Origin: Halorhodospira abdelmalekii
GTDB taxonomy: Bacteria > Pseudomonadota > Gammaproteobacteria > Nitrococcales > Halorhodospiraceae
NCBI RefSeq assembly: GCF_016583625.1
Contig: NZ_NRRN01000021.1
Coordinates: forward strand, 1-50,527
Direction of reading: 5' to 3'
DNA: 50,527 nucleotides
The position numbers and the translations under genes were made by a program. Positions 1 to 8,764 of the stretch are shown here, piece by piece; the stretch's first letter is position 1, and every line of letters starts with the position of its first letter. Below the pieces are notes generated by a model, which saw only the letters and a program-made list of their open reading frames with translations, did no database searches and was not told the DNA's origin.

Positions 1-310
1 TCACGCTGCCGCGCTCGTCATCGCGCGGCGCGCCCTGAACCTCTCGGAGCGACCCAATCGCCGCGCCAGAACCGCCCGCCCCCTACCTGCAAGGAATCGG
101 GGGCGGCACGTCTGGGCGTTTTGGAGACAGGTCGCCCGTGAGCAGCGACGGATGTACCGTGTCGGCGGTCGGTCAATCGACCGATCCCGCTCGCCACCGA
201 CCCCTCCGGGCACGGCGCGAGCGGCGATCCATTCGCCGGCGGTTGGCGCGATTCCAACCCGCTAATCGTAAGCAGCACTGTTCGGCTTACGTCCGTAGGA
301 ATGGTTTTCT
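1..310. other. Region upstream of the cheR remnant, no recognised gene
   Basis: No protein is recognised here on either strand. One plus-strand frame is open from base 2 to a TAA at 263-265 without a start inside the window, so it could be the 3' end of a gene that begins outside; its Arg-rich translation matches nothing I know and may be chance in GC-rich DNA. A hairpin with 7-bp arms (CGTAAGC and GCTTACG) lies at 267-291. The octamer ATGGTTTT occurs twice, at 301-308 and 311-318, right where CheR similarity begins. None of the frames encodes the missing N-terminal part of CheR. Confidence 0.4.
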
Positions 311-739
311 ATGGTTTTAGGAACGGTTCCGCCGCACTATCTAGCCCGTTACTGTCTGCGTGGCAAGGGGCCGCAAGCCGGCACCTTCCTGGTCGATCGG
401 CGGCTGCGCGAGCGAGTCGACTTTCGCCAGATCAATCTCAATCGCCCGCTCCCGCAGTTGCCTACCTTTTACCTGATCATGCTGCGCAATCTGCTGATCT
501 ATTTTGATCGGACAACGCGCCAGGAGGTCGTTAGACGGGTCCTCGAGCGCCTGGAGCCGGGTGGGTATTTGATGATTGGCCACTCAGAGAGTCTGCACGA
601 ACTCGGCGTAGCCGAGTTGGTTCAACTCGCCCCGGCGATCTTCCGCAAGTCTTTGCCGGGGAGCGGTGCGGATGTGCGCTTGATCTCAGCGGACGAAGAG
701 GATACACCCGGGCATCGCGGAAGGGAGGGGAGAGCGTGA
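311..739 (+). pseudogene. cheR: CheR methyltransferase remnant, C-terminal part only
   Basis: This 142-codon ORF matches the C-terminal half of the SAM-dependent chemotaxis methyltransferase CheR, which methylates glutamates on chemoreceptors. Visible motifs are the RY-x-LRG segment near residue 12, RNLLIYFD near residue 58 and the GHSESL segment near residue 90. Family members are about 270-290 residues; the N-terminal helical domain and the first SAM-binding motif are absent, and an in-frame TAG at 296-298 blocks extension. Two usually conserved positions also differ: the Phe of the RYF-x-RG motif is Cys, and the Asp before the RN motif is Tyr. The stop overlaps the cheB GTG start as GTGA, so the original cheR-cheB coupling survives. 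I infer a 5' truncation and no methyltransferase activity; a working cheR would have to be elsewhere. Confidence 0.75.
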
Positions 740-1899
740 CTCAATCGAAGCCCTTGCGCGTCTTCTTGGTCGACGACTCCTCTGTCGTGCGCCAAGTGCT
801 GAGCGGGTTGCTCGGTGGGGCTGGCGGGATTGAGGTTATTGGCAGCGCTGCCGATCCTCTCTTTGCCTTACCGAAGATGGAGCGGAACTGGCCCGATGTC
901 ATCGTGCTCGATATCGAGATGCCGCGCATGGACGGCATCACCTTCTTACGCCATATCATGAACCAGCGTCCTACACCGGTGGTGATCTGCTCGAGCCTGA
1001 CCGAGCGCGACGCCGAGGTGACCGTCCAGGCACTCGCCAGTGGGGCGGTTGATGTGGTCACTAAGCCGAAGATCGGCCTTAAAGACTTTCTCCACGCCAA
1101 CAGTTCGGAGATCGTGCGGGTTGTTCGGGCCGCCGGGCAGGTGCATCGCCGCGCCTTAAAGGGCGGTGCCGGGCTGGCCGGCTTAGCCGAGTCCGTGCCG
1201 ACGAAGGGCGAGATTAGCCACAACGTCGCCCATAACGGTGGCCACGATGGGGTGGCGGGGGTAGCGGTGGCGAAGACGCCCGTCGCACCGCTGTCGCGAA
1301 CCACCGATCAGGTGGTTGCGTGCGGCACTTCAACCGGCGGCACGCAAGCCCTGGAGGCCATTTTGACCCCTTTGCCAGAGCTCTGCCCCGGGATGGTTGT
1401 CGTGCAACACATGCCGGAGAAGTTCACCGCCGCCTTCGCCCGACGCCTCAATGGTCTCTGTCGCTGCGAGGTGCGCGAGGCGCAGGAGAACGACCGCGTG
1501 ATGCCTGGACGTGTGCTGATTGCACCCGGCGGACGACACATGCTGGTGCAGCGCAGCGGCGCCCACTACCGTATCGCCCTCAGTGACGGACCGCCGGTCA
1601 ACCGCCATAAACCTTCAGTCGATGTGCTCTTTCGTTCGGTCGCGAAGGTTGCCGGGCGCAACGCCGTCGGGGTGCTGATGACCGGGATGGGGGACGATGG
1701 GGCGAATGGGCTGCTGCTCATGCGTCAGGCTGGGGCGCGGACGATCGCCCAAGATCAGCAAAGCTCGGTGGTCTTTGGGATGCCACAGGAGGCGATTAAG
1801 CGCGGGGCCGCCGAACGCGTTCTCTCCCTGCGGGAGATCGCTGCCGGACTTCCCCATGGATTCCGCGAGCGCAGCGCCACCCCGGCTAGCCCGCATTGA
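736..1899 (+). CDS. cheB: Chemotaxis response regulator protein-glutamate methylesterase CheB
   Basis: CheB removes methyl groups from chemoreceptor glutamates, and deamidates glutamines, when phosphorylated by CheA. The 387-residue product has an N-terminal receiver domain (about 8-125) with acidic residues DD near 13-14 and phospho-acceptor Asp59 in VLDIEMP. A linker of about 60 residues follows, then the methylesterase domain (about 190-380). The catalytic triad is visible as Ser199 in CGTSTGG, His225 in VVQHMP and Asp321 in MTGMGDDGA. The GTG start overlaps the stop of the cheR remnant and is preceded by a purine-rich ribosome site. With the upstream methyltransferase broken, this copy depends on another CheR for a methylation cycle. 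Confidence 0.95.
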   Translation: MTQSKPLRVFLVDDSSVVRQVLSGLLGGAGGIEVIGSAADPLFALPKMERNWPDVIVLDIEMPRMDGITFLRHIMNQRPTPVVICSSLTERDAEVTVQALASGAVDVVTKPKIGLKDFLHANSSEIVRVVRAAGQVHRRALKGGAGLAGLAESVPTKGEISHNVAHNGGHDGVAGVAVAKTPVAPLSRTTDQVVACGTSTGGTQALEAILTPLPELCPGMVVVQHMPEKFTAAFARRLNGLCRCEVREAQENDRVMPGRVLIAPGGRHMLVQRSGAHYRIALSDGPPVNRHKPSVDVLFRSVAKVAGRNAVGVLMTGMGDDGANGLLLMRQAGARTIAQDQQSSVVFGMPQEAIKRGAAERVLSLREIAAGLPHGFRERSATPASPH

Positions 1900-1977
1900 C
1901 GCTTATTGCAGGCTGAGAAATAATTGATGGGTTGAATGCCATCCTGTTTATCATTGATTTCTGTGGGGAAATGAAGC

Positions 1978-3627
1978 ATGCAGCTATTGCGGCGGTGGCG
2001 GGTTGGGGCACGGCTGTGGGCCGTCCTGATCGCCGGCGGTATCAGTCTGGTGGTGCTGGGTACGGTCTCACTCTATACCGCCTATGGGCTGCTGCTCGAA
2101 GAGCGTCAGCGCGGAGTGGTCAACGTCGTCGAGGCCGCAGTGGGGGTGGTGGCGTACTACGGGCGCCTCGCAGCTGAGGGTGAACTAACGACTGCAGAGG
2201 CGCAGCAGCGGGCGGCGACAGCCGTCGATCAAATGCGCTATCACGAGTACGCCGACGGATCCCGTGAGTACATCTGGATCAACGACTTAGAGCCGCGTGT
2301 GATCATGCATCCCGATCCCGAATGGATCGGCCAGGTGGTCGGTGAGGTTACCGACGCGGTTGGCAATCGTTTCTTCATGGACTTTGTCGAGGTCGCAAGG
2401 GACGAGGGGGGTGGCTACGTCGAGTACTTCTTCCCGATGCCGGGCGAGGAGGAGCCTACCGCTAAGGTCTCCTACGTTGAGCTCTATGAGCCGTGGGGCT
2501 GGGTGATCGGCTCGGGGATCTATATGGAGCGTGGCCGCGGGGCGATGCTCGGTTTTGCGGCCAATTTTGCCGGCTTGGCCGCGGTGGTCTTGGCGCTGCT
2601 GGCGGCGGTGATCTTCTTGGTCGTGCGCAGTATTGTCGGGCCGCTGCGTCAGGCTAAGGAGCAGGTGGAGGCGATGACCGGTGAGACGGTCGATCTGACC
2701 CACCGGCTTACCGCCGATGGGGCCGATGAGATCGCCGATGTCGCCCGCAGTATCAATGCGCTGACGGCGACCTGCAGCCAGGCGCTGCGCAAGGCGACGG
2801 CGACCAGTGAGGAGTTGCGGCAGGCGGCCGATTCGCTGATGGAGATCACGGCCCAGGCCAGTGAGGGGATCGAGCGCCAGGCGCGTGAGACCGACGAGGT
2901 GGCAACGGCCATGAATGAGATGGTCTCCACCGTTCAGGAGGTCGCCCGCAATACCCAGGATGCGGCGGGTTCGGCCCGGCAGGCCGAGGAGGAGACCGGC
3001 AGTGGCCGACAGGCGGTGACCCGGACGATCGACGCCATTCAAGATCTTGCCAGCGAGCTTGAGCGCAGCCGTGGTGCGGTCGAGCAGCTCTCCGGCGAGT
3101 CGCAGCGCATCCGTGAGATCCTGGGCGCGATCAATGAGATCACTGAGCAGACCAATCTACTCTCGCTCAATGCGGCGATCGAGGCCGCACGAGCCGGCGA
3201 CAGTGGTCGTGGCTTTGCGGTTGTCGCCGACGAAGTGCGTAAGCTCTCTTCGCGGACGCACGAGTCGACCCGTCAGATCCAAGAGATCGCTAAGAGCTTC
3301 GACGAGGGGGCGCAGCAGGCGATGGCGTTGATGGCCTCAAGCACTGAGAAGGCCAACGCCACGGTTGAGGGCTCCAGCCAAGCGGGTGACAGTCTCAACG
3401 CCATTACCCAGTCGGTCGCCAAGATCAGCGAACTCGGGACTCAAATCGCCAGTGCGGCGGAGGAGCAGGCGGCTACTGCCGAGGAGATCAATCGCAACGT
3501 CGTCAATATTCGTGACGAGGCCACCGCAACCCAGCGCGGGGTCGAGGCGGTCAGCGAGGCGGCGAAGCGCCAGCACCAATTGGTGGAGGGATTGCAGACC
3601 GAGCTCTCACGCATCCGCTACCATTAG
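1978..3627 (+). CDS. Methyl-accepting chemotaxis protein with Cache_2 sensor
   Basis: This 549-residue chemoreceptor has a membrane segment at about 14-37, a periplasmic single Cache domain (about 40-185, with the YIWIND and MHPDP segments typical of Cache_2), a second membrane segment at about 193-217, a HAMP domain (about 218-270) and a cytoplasmic signalling coiled coil. The hairpin tip around residues 387-425 ([20 protein letters not shown]) is the CheA/CheW contact region of the family. Cache_2 domains usually bind small organic acids or similar ligands; the ligand here is unknown. It follows cheB by 78 bp on the same strand, so co-expression is plausible. No C-terminal CheR-docking pentapeptide is seen. 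Confidence 0.93.
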   Translation: MQLLRRWRVGARLWAVLIAGGISLVVLGTVSLYTAYGLLLEERQRGVVNVVEAAVGVVAYYGRLAAEGELTTAEAQQRAATAVDQMRYHEYADGSREYIWINDLEPRVIMHPDPEWIGQVVGEVTDAVGNRFFMDFVEVARDEGGGYVEYFFPMPGEEEPTAKVSYVELYEPWGWVIGSGIYMERGRGAMLGFAANFAGLAAVVLALLAAVIFLVVRSIVGPLRQAKEQVEAMTGETVDLTHRLTADGADEIADVARSINALTATCSQALRKATATSEELRQAADSLMEITAQASEGIERQARETDEVATAMNEMVSTVQEVARNTQDAAGSARQAEEETGSGRQAVTRTIDAIQDLASELERSRGAVEQLSGESQRIREILGAINEITEQTNLLSLNAAIEAARAGDSGRGFAVVADEVRKLSSRTHESTRQIQEIAKSFDEGAQQAMALMASSTEKANATVEGSSQAGDSLNAITQSVAKISELGTQIASAAEEQAATAEEINRNVVNIRDEATATQRGVEAVSEAAKRQHQLVEGLQTELSRIRYH

Positions 3628-3628
3628 C

Positions 3629-3662
3629 GGCCTTGGCCTTGGCCTTGGCCTTGGCCTTGGCC
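3629..3662. repeat. Hexanucleotide tandem repeat between convergent stop codons
   Basis: The unit GGCCTT is repeated about 5.7 times without error. The array fills almost exactly the space between the TAG of the chemoreceptor (3625-3627) and the stop of rseC on the other strand (3663-3665). It is non-coding for both genes as called. Six-base units change length by strand slippage. Confidence 0.9.
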
Positions 3663-4169
3663 CTAGTCCTGATCTGGCAGCTGCCGGCGGATGCGAACGC
3701 GGGTCGCAGCACCGCGGCGGCGTTGCAGCACCTGGCGTGCCGCCAGCAAGCCGAAGAGCAGCCCTACGGCGGCGGCGGTCGCACTGCCCCACGGCGGGGC
3801 GGCTAAGAGCAGATCGGCAACCAGGGCGGCGCCGATCAGCGCCGCTAACGGCAACAGATAGACGAGCATGGCGCCGCTGAGTAGGGCGCCGCTGTCGATC
3901 TCCACCATCACCCGCTCGCCCTCTTTGGCGCCCTCCGGGTTATCGGCCCACAGCGTCGCCGTGCCGCGGGTGCGTTCAAGCACGCTGACACCACAGGCCA
4001 TTCTCGCGGTGCAGGCCCCGCAGGCGGCTGCGCGCTGGGTCTCGACTCGGGCGCGGATGCCCTGGGTCTCGGCGATAACCGCTTCGCGCTGGAGGCAGTC
4101 GCCCCCGTCTCTGCCCCCGTCTCTGTAGTCACCCGTCGTGCCCCTGTTGTCCAAGCCCCTGTCGCTCAC
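3663..4169 (-). CDS. rseC: SoxR-reducing system / RseC family protein
   Basis: RseC-family inner-membrane proteins accompany Rnf/Rsx complexes and were first described as positive regulators of sigma-E. The 168-residue product has the family's cysteine motif (Cys50, Cys53 and Cys59 in ACGACTARMACG), followed by two hydrophobic membrane segments (about 92-118 and 127-146) and a basic tail. It starts with GTG overlapping the rnfH stop as GTGA, which indicates translational coupling at the end of the rnf operon. The first 27 or so residues are not typical of the family and include an RDGG-RDGG duplication caused by a 12-bp tandem repeat in the DNA, so an internal start or a recent N-terminal expansion is possible. 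Confidence 0.85.
   Translation of the reverse strand: MSDRGLDNRGTTGDYRDGGRDGGDCLQREAVIAETQGIRARVETQRAAACGACTARMACGVSVLERTRGTATLWADNPEGAKEGERVMVEIDSGALLSGAMLVYLLPLAALIGAALVADLLLAAPPWGSATAAAVGLLFGLLAARQVLQRRRGAATRVRIRRQLPDQD
4101..4124. repeat. 12-bp tandem duplication inside rseC
   Basis: Two adjacent copies of GCCCCCGTCTCT add four residues (RDGG) near the start of RseC without changing the frame. Confidence 0.8.
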
Positions 4170-4453
4170 GACTGCTGCCCCTCGTGATCATTGCGCTCGC
4201 GCCGCGCGACCTGCTCCGGGTCGGTCGAGATCGGGCGGTAGAGCTCGACCCGGTCGCCCTCGCTGAGGATGTGATCGGCCTGAACCGGTTTGCTAAAGAT
4301 GCCGATCTTCAGCCGCTCCGGGTCAGCAGCAGGAAAGCGCTGCTGCAGACCGGATTGGGCGATCGCCTGCTGCGCCGTGCTCCCTTCCGGTAGCTGCAGT
4401 GTTCGCCAGAAGTGTTCGCCGCGCTCGACGTAGGCAACCGAGACCGTAATCAT
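4166..4453 (-). CDS. rnfH: RnfH family protein (UPF0125)
   Basis: RnfH is a small beta-grasp (ubiquitin-like) protein whose gene often accompanies rnf operons; its molecular function is not established. The 95-residue product has the family features: an N-terminal beta strand (VSVAYV), an LPEGSTAQQAI segment near 23-33, GIFSKPV near 51-57 and the DRVELYRP motif near 67-74. The ATG overlaps the rnfE stop as ATGA, and its own stop overlaps the rseC start, so it is translationally coupled on both sides. The last 15 or so residues are charged and variable. Confidence 0.9.
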   Translation of the reverse strand: MITVSVAYVERGEHFWRTLQLPEGSTAQQAIAQSGLQQRFPAADPERLKIGIFSKPVQADHILSEGDRVELYRPISTDPEQVARRERNDHEGQQS

Positions 4454-5154
4454 GAACGTCCCCTCTCAATGATGCGCTTGCCGGCCATCAGGAACCCCAG
4501 CGCGATAAAGCCGCCTGGCGGTAGAATCATCAGCAAGAAGCCGGAGTAGTTGTCGAAGAGTGTGACTTCCAAGAAGGCGAAGCTCTCGCCGAGCATCAGC
4601 GCCGCATCCGCAAACAGCGTACCGGAACCGAGCAGCTCACGCACGCCGCCGAGCACAACCAGGATGGCGGTAAAGCCGAGTCCCATCATTAGGCCATCGA
4701 AGGCCGCTTCACCGGGCGGGCGCTTGGAGGCGAAGACCTCGGCACGCCCCAGGATGGCGCAGTTGGAGACGATCAGCGGGATAAAGAGCCCGAGGGCCTG
4801 GTAGAGCGGATTGAGGTAGGCCTCCATGGTCAGATCGACCAGGGTGACCAGGGTAGCAATCAGCAGGATAAAGACCGGGATCCGCACCGGATCGGTGATC
4901 ATGCCGCGAAGCACCGAGACCAGCAGACCGCTGAGCACCATAACGGCCAAGGTAGCGACCCCCAGGCCAAGGCCGTTGGTCGCGGTCGAAGTCACCGCCA
5001 GCAAGGGGCAGAGGGCGAGGAGTTGGGCTACGACGACATTGTTGTCCCACAGGCCATCGCGGGCAATGCGACGCCAGCGCTGTCCGGTCGGTTGCTTTGG
5101 TGCCGCGCCTGCATCTGGCGCATCCGGCGAATCCTCGCGGATGGCTTCGCTCAT
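4450..5154 (-). CDS. rnfE: Electron transport complex subunit RnfE
   Basis: RnfE is an integral membrane subunit of the Rnf complex, which couples electron flow between NADH and ferredoxin to ion movement. The 234-residue product has six predicted membrane segments and the paired motifs of the RnfA/RnfE family, including the CPLLAVT segment and LIVSNCAILGRAEVFA, which carries the conserved Cys. I chose ATG 5154 because it follows a GGGAGAG ribosome site; the frame stays open upstream to 5247, but that stretch is charged and unlike the family. It is separated from rnfG by 186 bp, the largest gap in the operon, and overlaps rnfH by 4 bp. Confidence 0.93.
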   Translation of the reverse strand: MSEAIREDSPDAPDAGAAPKQPTGQRWRRIARDGLWDNNVVVAQLLALCPLLAVTSTATNGLGLGVATLAVMVLSGLLVSVLRGMITDPVRIPVFILLIATLVTLVDLTMEAYLNPLYQALGLFIPLIVSNCAILGRAEVFASKRPPGEAAFDGLMMGLGFTAILVVLGGVRELLGSGTLFADAALMLGESFAFLEVTLFDNYSGFLLMILPPGGFIALGFLMAGKRIIERGRS

Positions 5155-5294
5155 GATTGCTCTCTCCCTCTCCCTTGCGGTCTGTTCTTGCGCCCGGTGC
5201 GCTCCCTCATTCTTGTTGCCTTCCCTTGCGCCTTCACGCCCTTGCACTGCTTGTTTCTGTTCCCGCCCTCCTGAACCGTACTTGCCCTGGTTTG

Positions 5295-5314
5295 GCTAGC
5301 CGGCGGCGGCTAGC
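5295..5314 (-). promoter_or_regulatory. Perfect stem-loop between rnfG and rnfE
   Basis: Arms GCTAGCC and GGCTAGC form a perfect 7-bp stem with a 6-base loop just after the rnfG stop. There is no T tract, so it is more likely an mRNA stability or processing element than a strong terminator. The rest of the 186-bp gap is purine-rich on the transcript and holds no gene. Confidence 0.5.
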
Positions 5315-5340
5315 GAGCGATCAATCGGGGTCCGCTGGGG

Positions 5341-6213
5341 TCAGTCGGCTGCGATTGCCTCCTCGTCGTCGTCCTCGTCGTCGGGCTGCGGTGTTAACAG
5401 CGCCTCCCGATGCTCCTCGAAGAGGGCCAGGCCTTCGTGCACCGCCTCAATGACAGCTCGGGCGCTGATCGTCGCTCCGGTTAGCTGATCGAACTCGCCG
5501 CCGTCTCGCTTAACGGTCCAGCGCTGAGAGGGCGGATCGCCGAGCGAGCGGCCGCGGAACATCTCGATCCAGTCGGAGCGGCGGGCCTCGATGTCATCGC
5601 CCAGCCCCGGGGTCTCGCGGTGTTCGGTGACGCGTGCAGCGATCACGCGACCATCACGGTCGATGCCGACAATGACCCCGATATCGCCGGCGTAGCCGCG
5701 ACCGATGCGCTCCAGGGCGACCGCGGTGACGCGAGCGCTCGTCTTTGTGTCGGCTGCGTCGGCATCGCTGGCATCGGTGCCTGTCCCTGTGGTGGCAGCA
5801 TAGGTGGCATCAGTGCCTGTCCCTGTGGCGCCTGTGGCGGATGCGGACTCGCCAGCAGGCGTCTCTTCCGTTGGGCTCTCTTCGGCCGGAGCGGCATCGG
5901 CAGCAGCAGCCGTGGCATCAGCGGCATCGGCCGCGCCGCGCGAGTCGTTGATCAGCTGCCAAGCCTTCAGCGATTTGCCGTCTTCAAGCTCGATCGTCAC
6001 CGTGCGATCGAGCGGTGCCTGCGCCGGATCGTCGATCGGTAGCACCTCGGCGATGCGTTCGGCGAGGCGCTGCTGATGGGCGGCGGTGATCGCCTCGCGC
6101 GTCTGCTGATCGGCGATGACCAGGGCGGTGCTGCAGACCAAGGCCACGGTGCCGAGCAGGGTGACGTGGTAGGCGGTCCGCTGCTGATAGCTCGGGCGTT
6201 GAGGTGTGCTCAT
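5341..6213 (-). CDS. rnfG: Electron transport complex subunit RnfG, with low-complexity insertion
   Basis: RnfG is a membrane-anchored periplasmic subunit carrying FMN bound covalently to a threonine. A membrane anchor lies at about 15-34, and the flavin-attachment motif near residue 240 is clear in DQLTGATISARAV. The family is usually about 200-220 residues; this copy has 290. The extra length is an Ala/Thr/Asp/Glu-rich segment at about 91-160, between the WQLI strand and the VTAVALERIG strand, plus an acidic C-terminal tail (PDDEDDDEE). Inside the insertion a 23-bp repeat recurs at 36-bp spacing, so it grew in frame. The segment would sit in the periplasm, and its acidity suits a halophile. 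The start overlaps the rnfD stop as ATGA. Confidence 0.92.
   Translation of the reverse strand: MSTPQRPSYQQRTAYHVTLLGTVALVCSTALVIADQQTREAITAAHQQRLAERIAEVLPIDDPAQAPLDRTVTIELEDGKSLKAWQLINDSRGAADAADATAAAADAAPAEESPTEETPAGESASATGATGTGTDATYAATTGTGTDASDADAADTKTSARVTAVALERIGRGYAGDIGVIVGIDRDGRVIAARVTEHRETPGLGDDIEARRSDWIEMFRGRSLGDPPSQRWTVKRDGGEFDQLTGATISARAVIEAVHEGLALFEEHREALLTPQPDDEDDDEEAIAAD
5770..5828. repeat. 36-bp-period direct repeat inside rnfG
   Basis: A 23-bp sequence at 5770-5792 recurs at 5806-5828 with one mismatch. The 36-bp period equals 12 codons and encodes repeated TGTGTDA-type peptides in the low-complexity insertion. Confidence 0.85.
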
Positions 6214-7292
6214 GAGCGCTCCTGCTTCTTACGCTGCGCCGACAGCGGGGTGCCGAGTCGGCTGCGACCGTAGATCCGCGGCCGCACGTAGTGATCGATC
6301 AGCGGGGTGGCGGCATTCATCAGCAAGACGGCGAAGGCCGTCGCCTCGGGGTAGCCGCCGTAGGTGCGGACCAGCCAAATGATGGCAGCACAGCCGGCGG
6401 CGAAGAGGATGCGCCCTGGGCGTGTTGCCGGCGACGTGGTCGGGTCGGTGGCGATGAAAAAGGCGGCCAGCAGGGTCGAGCCGGCAAGCAGGTGGAGACT
6501 CGGATCGGCGAAGCGCTCCGGGTCGATGGTGTGGGCCAGGGCGCTGATCGCTGCCAGTGTAGCGAGCAGGGTAATCGGGATATCCCAGCTGATCACCCGC
6601 CGCACGATCAAGTAGAGACCACCAAGGGCGAGCAGTAGCGCCGAGCTCTCGGCCAGACTCCCTGGGGCGTAACCGAGCAAGGCCAGCCACGGGTCGAAGT
6701 GCTCAGGGAGTGCTGCAGCGAGCCCGGTCCCCTCGCTCACCGCACTGCGGGTTGCATCGAGGGTGGTTGCACTGGTCACCGCATCCCAGTCGCTGTGGCC
6801 AAAGAGGGTGATGCGCATCCCCTCGAGCCAGCCGGGCGAGGCAGCGGCAGTCAGTGGCGCCGGTTCAACCCAACGGGTCATCTCGACCGGGAAGGCGACC
6901 AGGAGGGCAACGCGGGCGACCATCGCCGGGTTAAAGAGATTCTGCCCGGTGCCGCCGAAGACGCCCTTACCGACGATCACCGCGATCAGCCCGCCGCAGA
7001 CCGCAATCCACCACGGCGCCCACGGCGGCAGACTCATCGCTAGGATTAATCCGGTGACCAAGGCGGAGCCATCGCGCACGCCCCCGGCAACCGGGCGGCC
7101 ACTCAAGCGCAGGCAGAGCGCCTCGGCGGCGACGACGGTCGCCAGAGTGATGAGCAGCAGATTCAGCGCCGGCCAGCCGTAGAGCCAGACACCGAAGAGG
7201 GTTGCCGGTGCAGCGGCGAGCAGCACCTGCTGCATCAAGGCGGGGAGGGCCAGGGGCGCCCGTGTATGGGGTGCGGCGATAGGCTCGCTCAC
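6210..7292 (-). CDS. rnfD: Electron transport complex subunit RnfD
   Basis: RnfD is a polytopic membrane subunit of the Rnf complex, related to NqrB, with a covalently bound FMN. The 360-residue length is normal. Many membrane segments are visible, together with the GVFGGTGQNLFNPAMVARV motif near residues 112-130 and the flavin-attachment threonine in VTSATTLDATR near residue 182. The start overlaps the rnfC stop by 4 bp (ATGA), and its own stop overlaps the rnfG start, so translation is coupled along the operon. Confidence 0.95.
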   Translation of the reverse strand: MSEPIAAPHTRAPLALPALMQQVLLAAAPATLFGVWLYGWPALNLLLITLATVVAAEALCLRLSGRPVAGGVRDGSALVTGLILAMSLPPWAPWWIAVCGGLIAVIVGKGVFGGTGQNLFNPAMVARVALLVAFPVEMTRWVEPAPLTAAASPGWLEGMRITLFGHSDWDAVTSATTLDATRSAVSEGTGLAAALPEHFDPWLALLGYAPGSLAESSALLLALGGLYLIVRRVISWDIPITLLATLAAISALAHTIDPERFADPSLHLLAGSTLLAAFFIATDPTTSPATRPGRILFAAGCAAIIWLVRTYGGYPEATAFAVLLMNAATPLIDHYVRPRIYGRSRLGTPLSAQRKKQERS

Positions 7293-8764
7293 GTCTCGCT
7301 CTCCTCCTTCTGCTTTTGGGCAGCACGGCGCTTACGGCGCTCTGCGGCGGCCCGCTTCTTCGCCTCGGCGGCTAACCGCTGACGCTCTTGACGCTGCTCG
7401 GCTAGGCGCTTTTGCAACTCGGCGCGCTGCTTAGCAGCGGCGTTATCGGCGCGCCGCCCGCGTGCATAGTGAAAGAGCTGGACCAAGGGGCGCGATGAGG
7501 GGCAGACGTAGGCGCAAGAGCCGCACGATAGGCAGTCGCCGAGTCCCTGTTCGGCGGCGCCATCGAGGTCGTCGGCGGCGGCCCGGTTGGCGATCTCAAA
7601 CGGCATCAGCCCCATCGGGCAGGCCTCGACGCAGCGCCCGCAGCGAATGCACGGCAGCCCGGCCGGTTCGCGGATCTCCGCGGCGGTTAGGGCGATGACG
7701 CCGTTGGTCCCTTTGGCCAGGGCAGCCTCAATCGGCACCACCTGGCCCATCATCGGGCCGCCGGCGAGGATGCGCGCCGGTTCGCAGTGCAGGCCGCCGG
7801 CTTGCTCGATCAGATAGGAGAATGGGGTGCCGATCGGGGCTTCGAAGTTTTGCGGTTCGCGTACCGCCCCACCGCCGACCGTAACCGGGCGGCTGATCAG
7901 CGGGATGCCGTGGCGGATGGCGCGGTGGACCGCATAGGCGGTGCCGACGTTGTGGACCACGAGGCCGATATCGGCCGCCAGTGCTCCAGCCGGCACTTCA
8001 TGCCCCGTCAGGCTATAGATCAGGTGCTTCTCAGAGCCCTGCGGCCACAGGCTCGGCACCGGCAACACCTCGGCCCCGCCGCCGAGGGATTCCGCTGCCC
8101 GCTGCATGGCGAAGATCGCCTCCGGCTTATTGTCTTCGATGCCGATGGCGATGCGCTCCGCCCCGAGGGCGTGCGCCATCAAGCGGGCGCCGTCGATGAT
8201 GCCGGCGGCACGCTCGCGCATCAGGCGATCGTCGCAAGTCAGATAGGGCTCGCACTCACCGCCGTTGAGGATCAACGTGTTGACGCTGCCATCGGTGCTG
8301 AGCTTGAGCGCCGATGGGAAGGCGGCACCGCCCATGCCGACAATACCGGCGGCGGCGACGCGCTCAGCGATGGTTTCTCGGTCGAGCTGTGGGACGGGCC
8401 CGGTGAGCGGCTTGGGCAGGTTCGGGTCCCAGCGCTTGTGGCCGTCCGGGGCGATCACCACGCTCTGCACCGGCAGCCCGGACGGGTGGGGGGCTGGGTG
8501 GTGATCGATGGCGATTACGGTGCCGGAGGTCGGGGCGTGGACCGCCGCTGAAATCCCGGCATCGGGGGCGCCGATCAGCTGCCCCTGAGCGACAGAATCG
8601 CCAACCGCGACCTGTGGCAGTGCCGGGGCACCGATATGCTGCGCGAGCGAGACGTAGAGACGCGGGGGTAGTGGCACCGGCTCAATCGGGCAGCCGGAGG
8701 TCGGGTGTTTGCGCGCATCGGTGCGCACCCCGCCACGGATCAGTTTCGGCTTGCTAAGTAGCAT
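7289..8764 (-). CDS. rnfC: Electron transport complex subunit RnfC
   Basis: RnfC is the peripheral flavoprotein thought to take or give electrons at the NAD(H) end of Rnf. The 491-residue product has an N-terminal barrel-sandwich part, the glycine-rich GMGGAAFPSALK flavin/NADH segment (about 142-153), an ECEPYLTCDD segment, and two ferredoxin-type clusters: Cys372/375/378/382 and Cys411/414/417/421. A Lys/Arg/Glu/Ala-rich helical tail (about 445-491) is common in gammaproteobacterial RnfC, though often longer. Its start overlaps the end of rnfB by 11 bp. Confidence 0.95.
   Translation of the reverse strand: MLLSKPKLIRGGVRTDARKHPTSGCPIEPVPLPPRLYVSLAQHIGAPALPQVAVGDSVAQGQLIGAPDAGISAAVHAPTSGTVIAIDHHPAPHPSGLPVQSVVIAPDGHKRWDPNLPKPLTGPVPQLDRETIAERVAAAGIVGMGGAAFPSALKLSTDGSVNTLILNGGECEPYLTCDDRLMRERAAGIIDGARLMAHALGAERIAIGIEDNKPEAIFAMQRAAESLGGGAEVLPVPSLWPQGSEKHLIYSLTGHEVPAGALAADIGLVVHNVGTAYAVHRAIRHGIPLISRPVTVGGGAVREPQNFEAPIGTPFSYLIEQAGGLHCEPARILAGGPMMGQVVPIEAALAKGTNGVIALTAAEIREPAGLPCIRCGRCVEACPMGLMPFEIANRAAADDLDGAAEQGLGDCLSCGSCAYVCPSSRPLVQLFHYARGRRADNAAAKQRAELQKRLAEQRQERQRLAAEAKKRAAAERRKRRAAQKQKEESET

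Noticed and set aside
1-278. Short minus-strand ORFs at the start of the window
   Set aside because: They are Arg/Pro-rich, overlap each other in different frames and show no recognisable motif.
4450-5247. The longer rnfE form starting at 5247
   Set aside because: The extra 31 residues are charged and unlike RnfE, and the ATG at 5154 has a good ribosome site.
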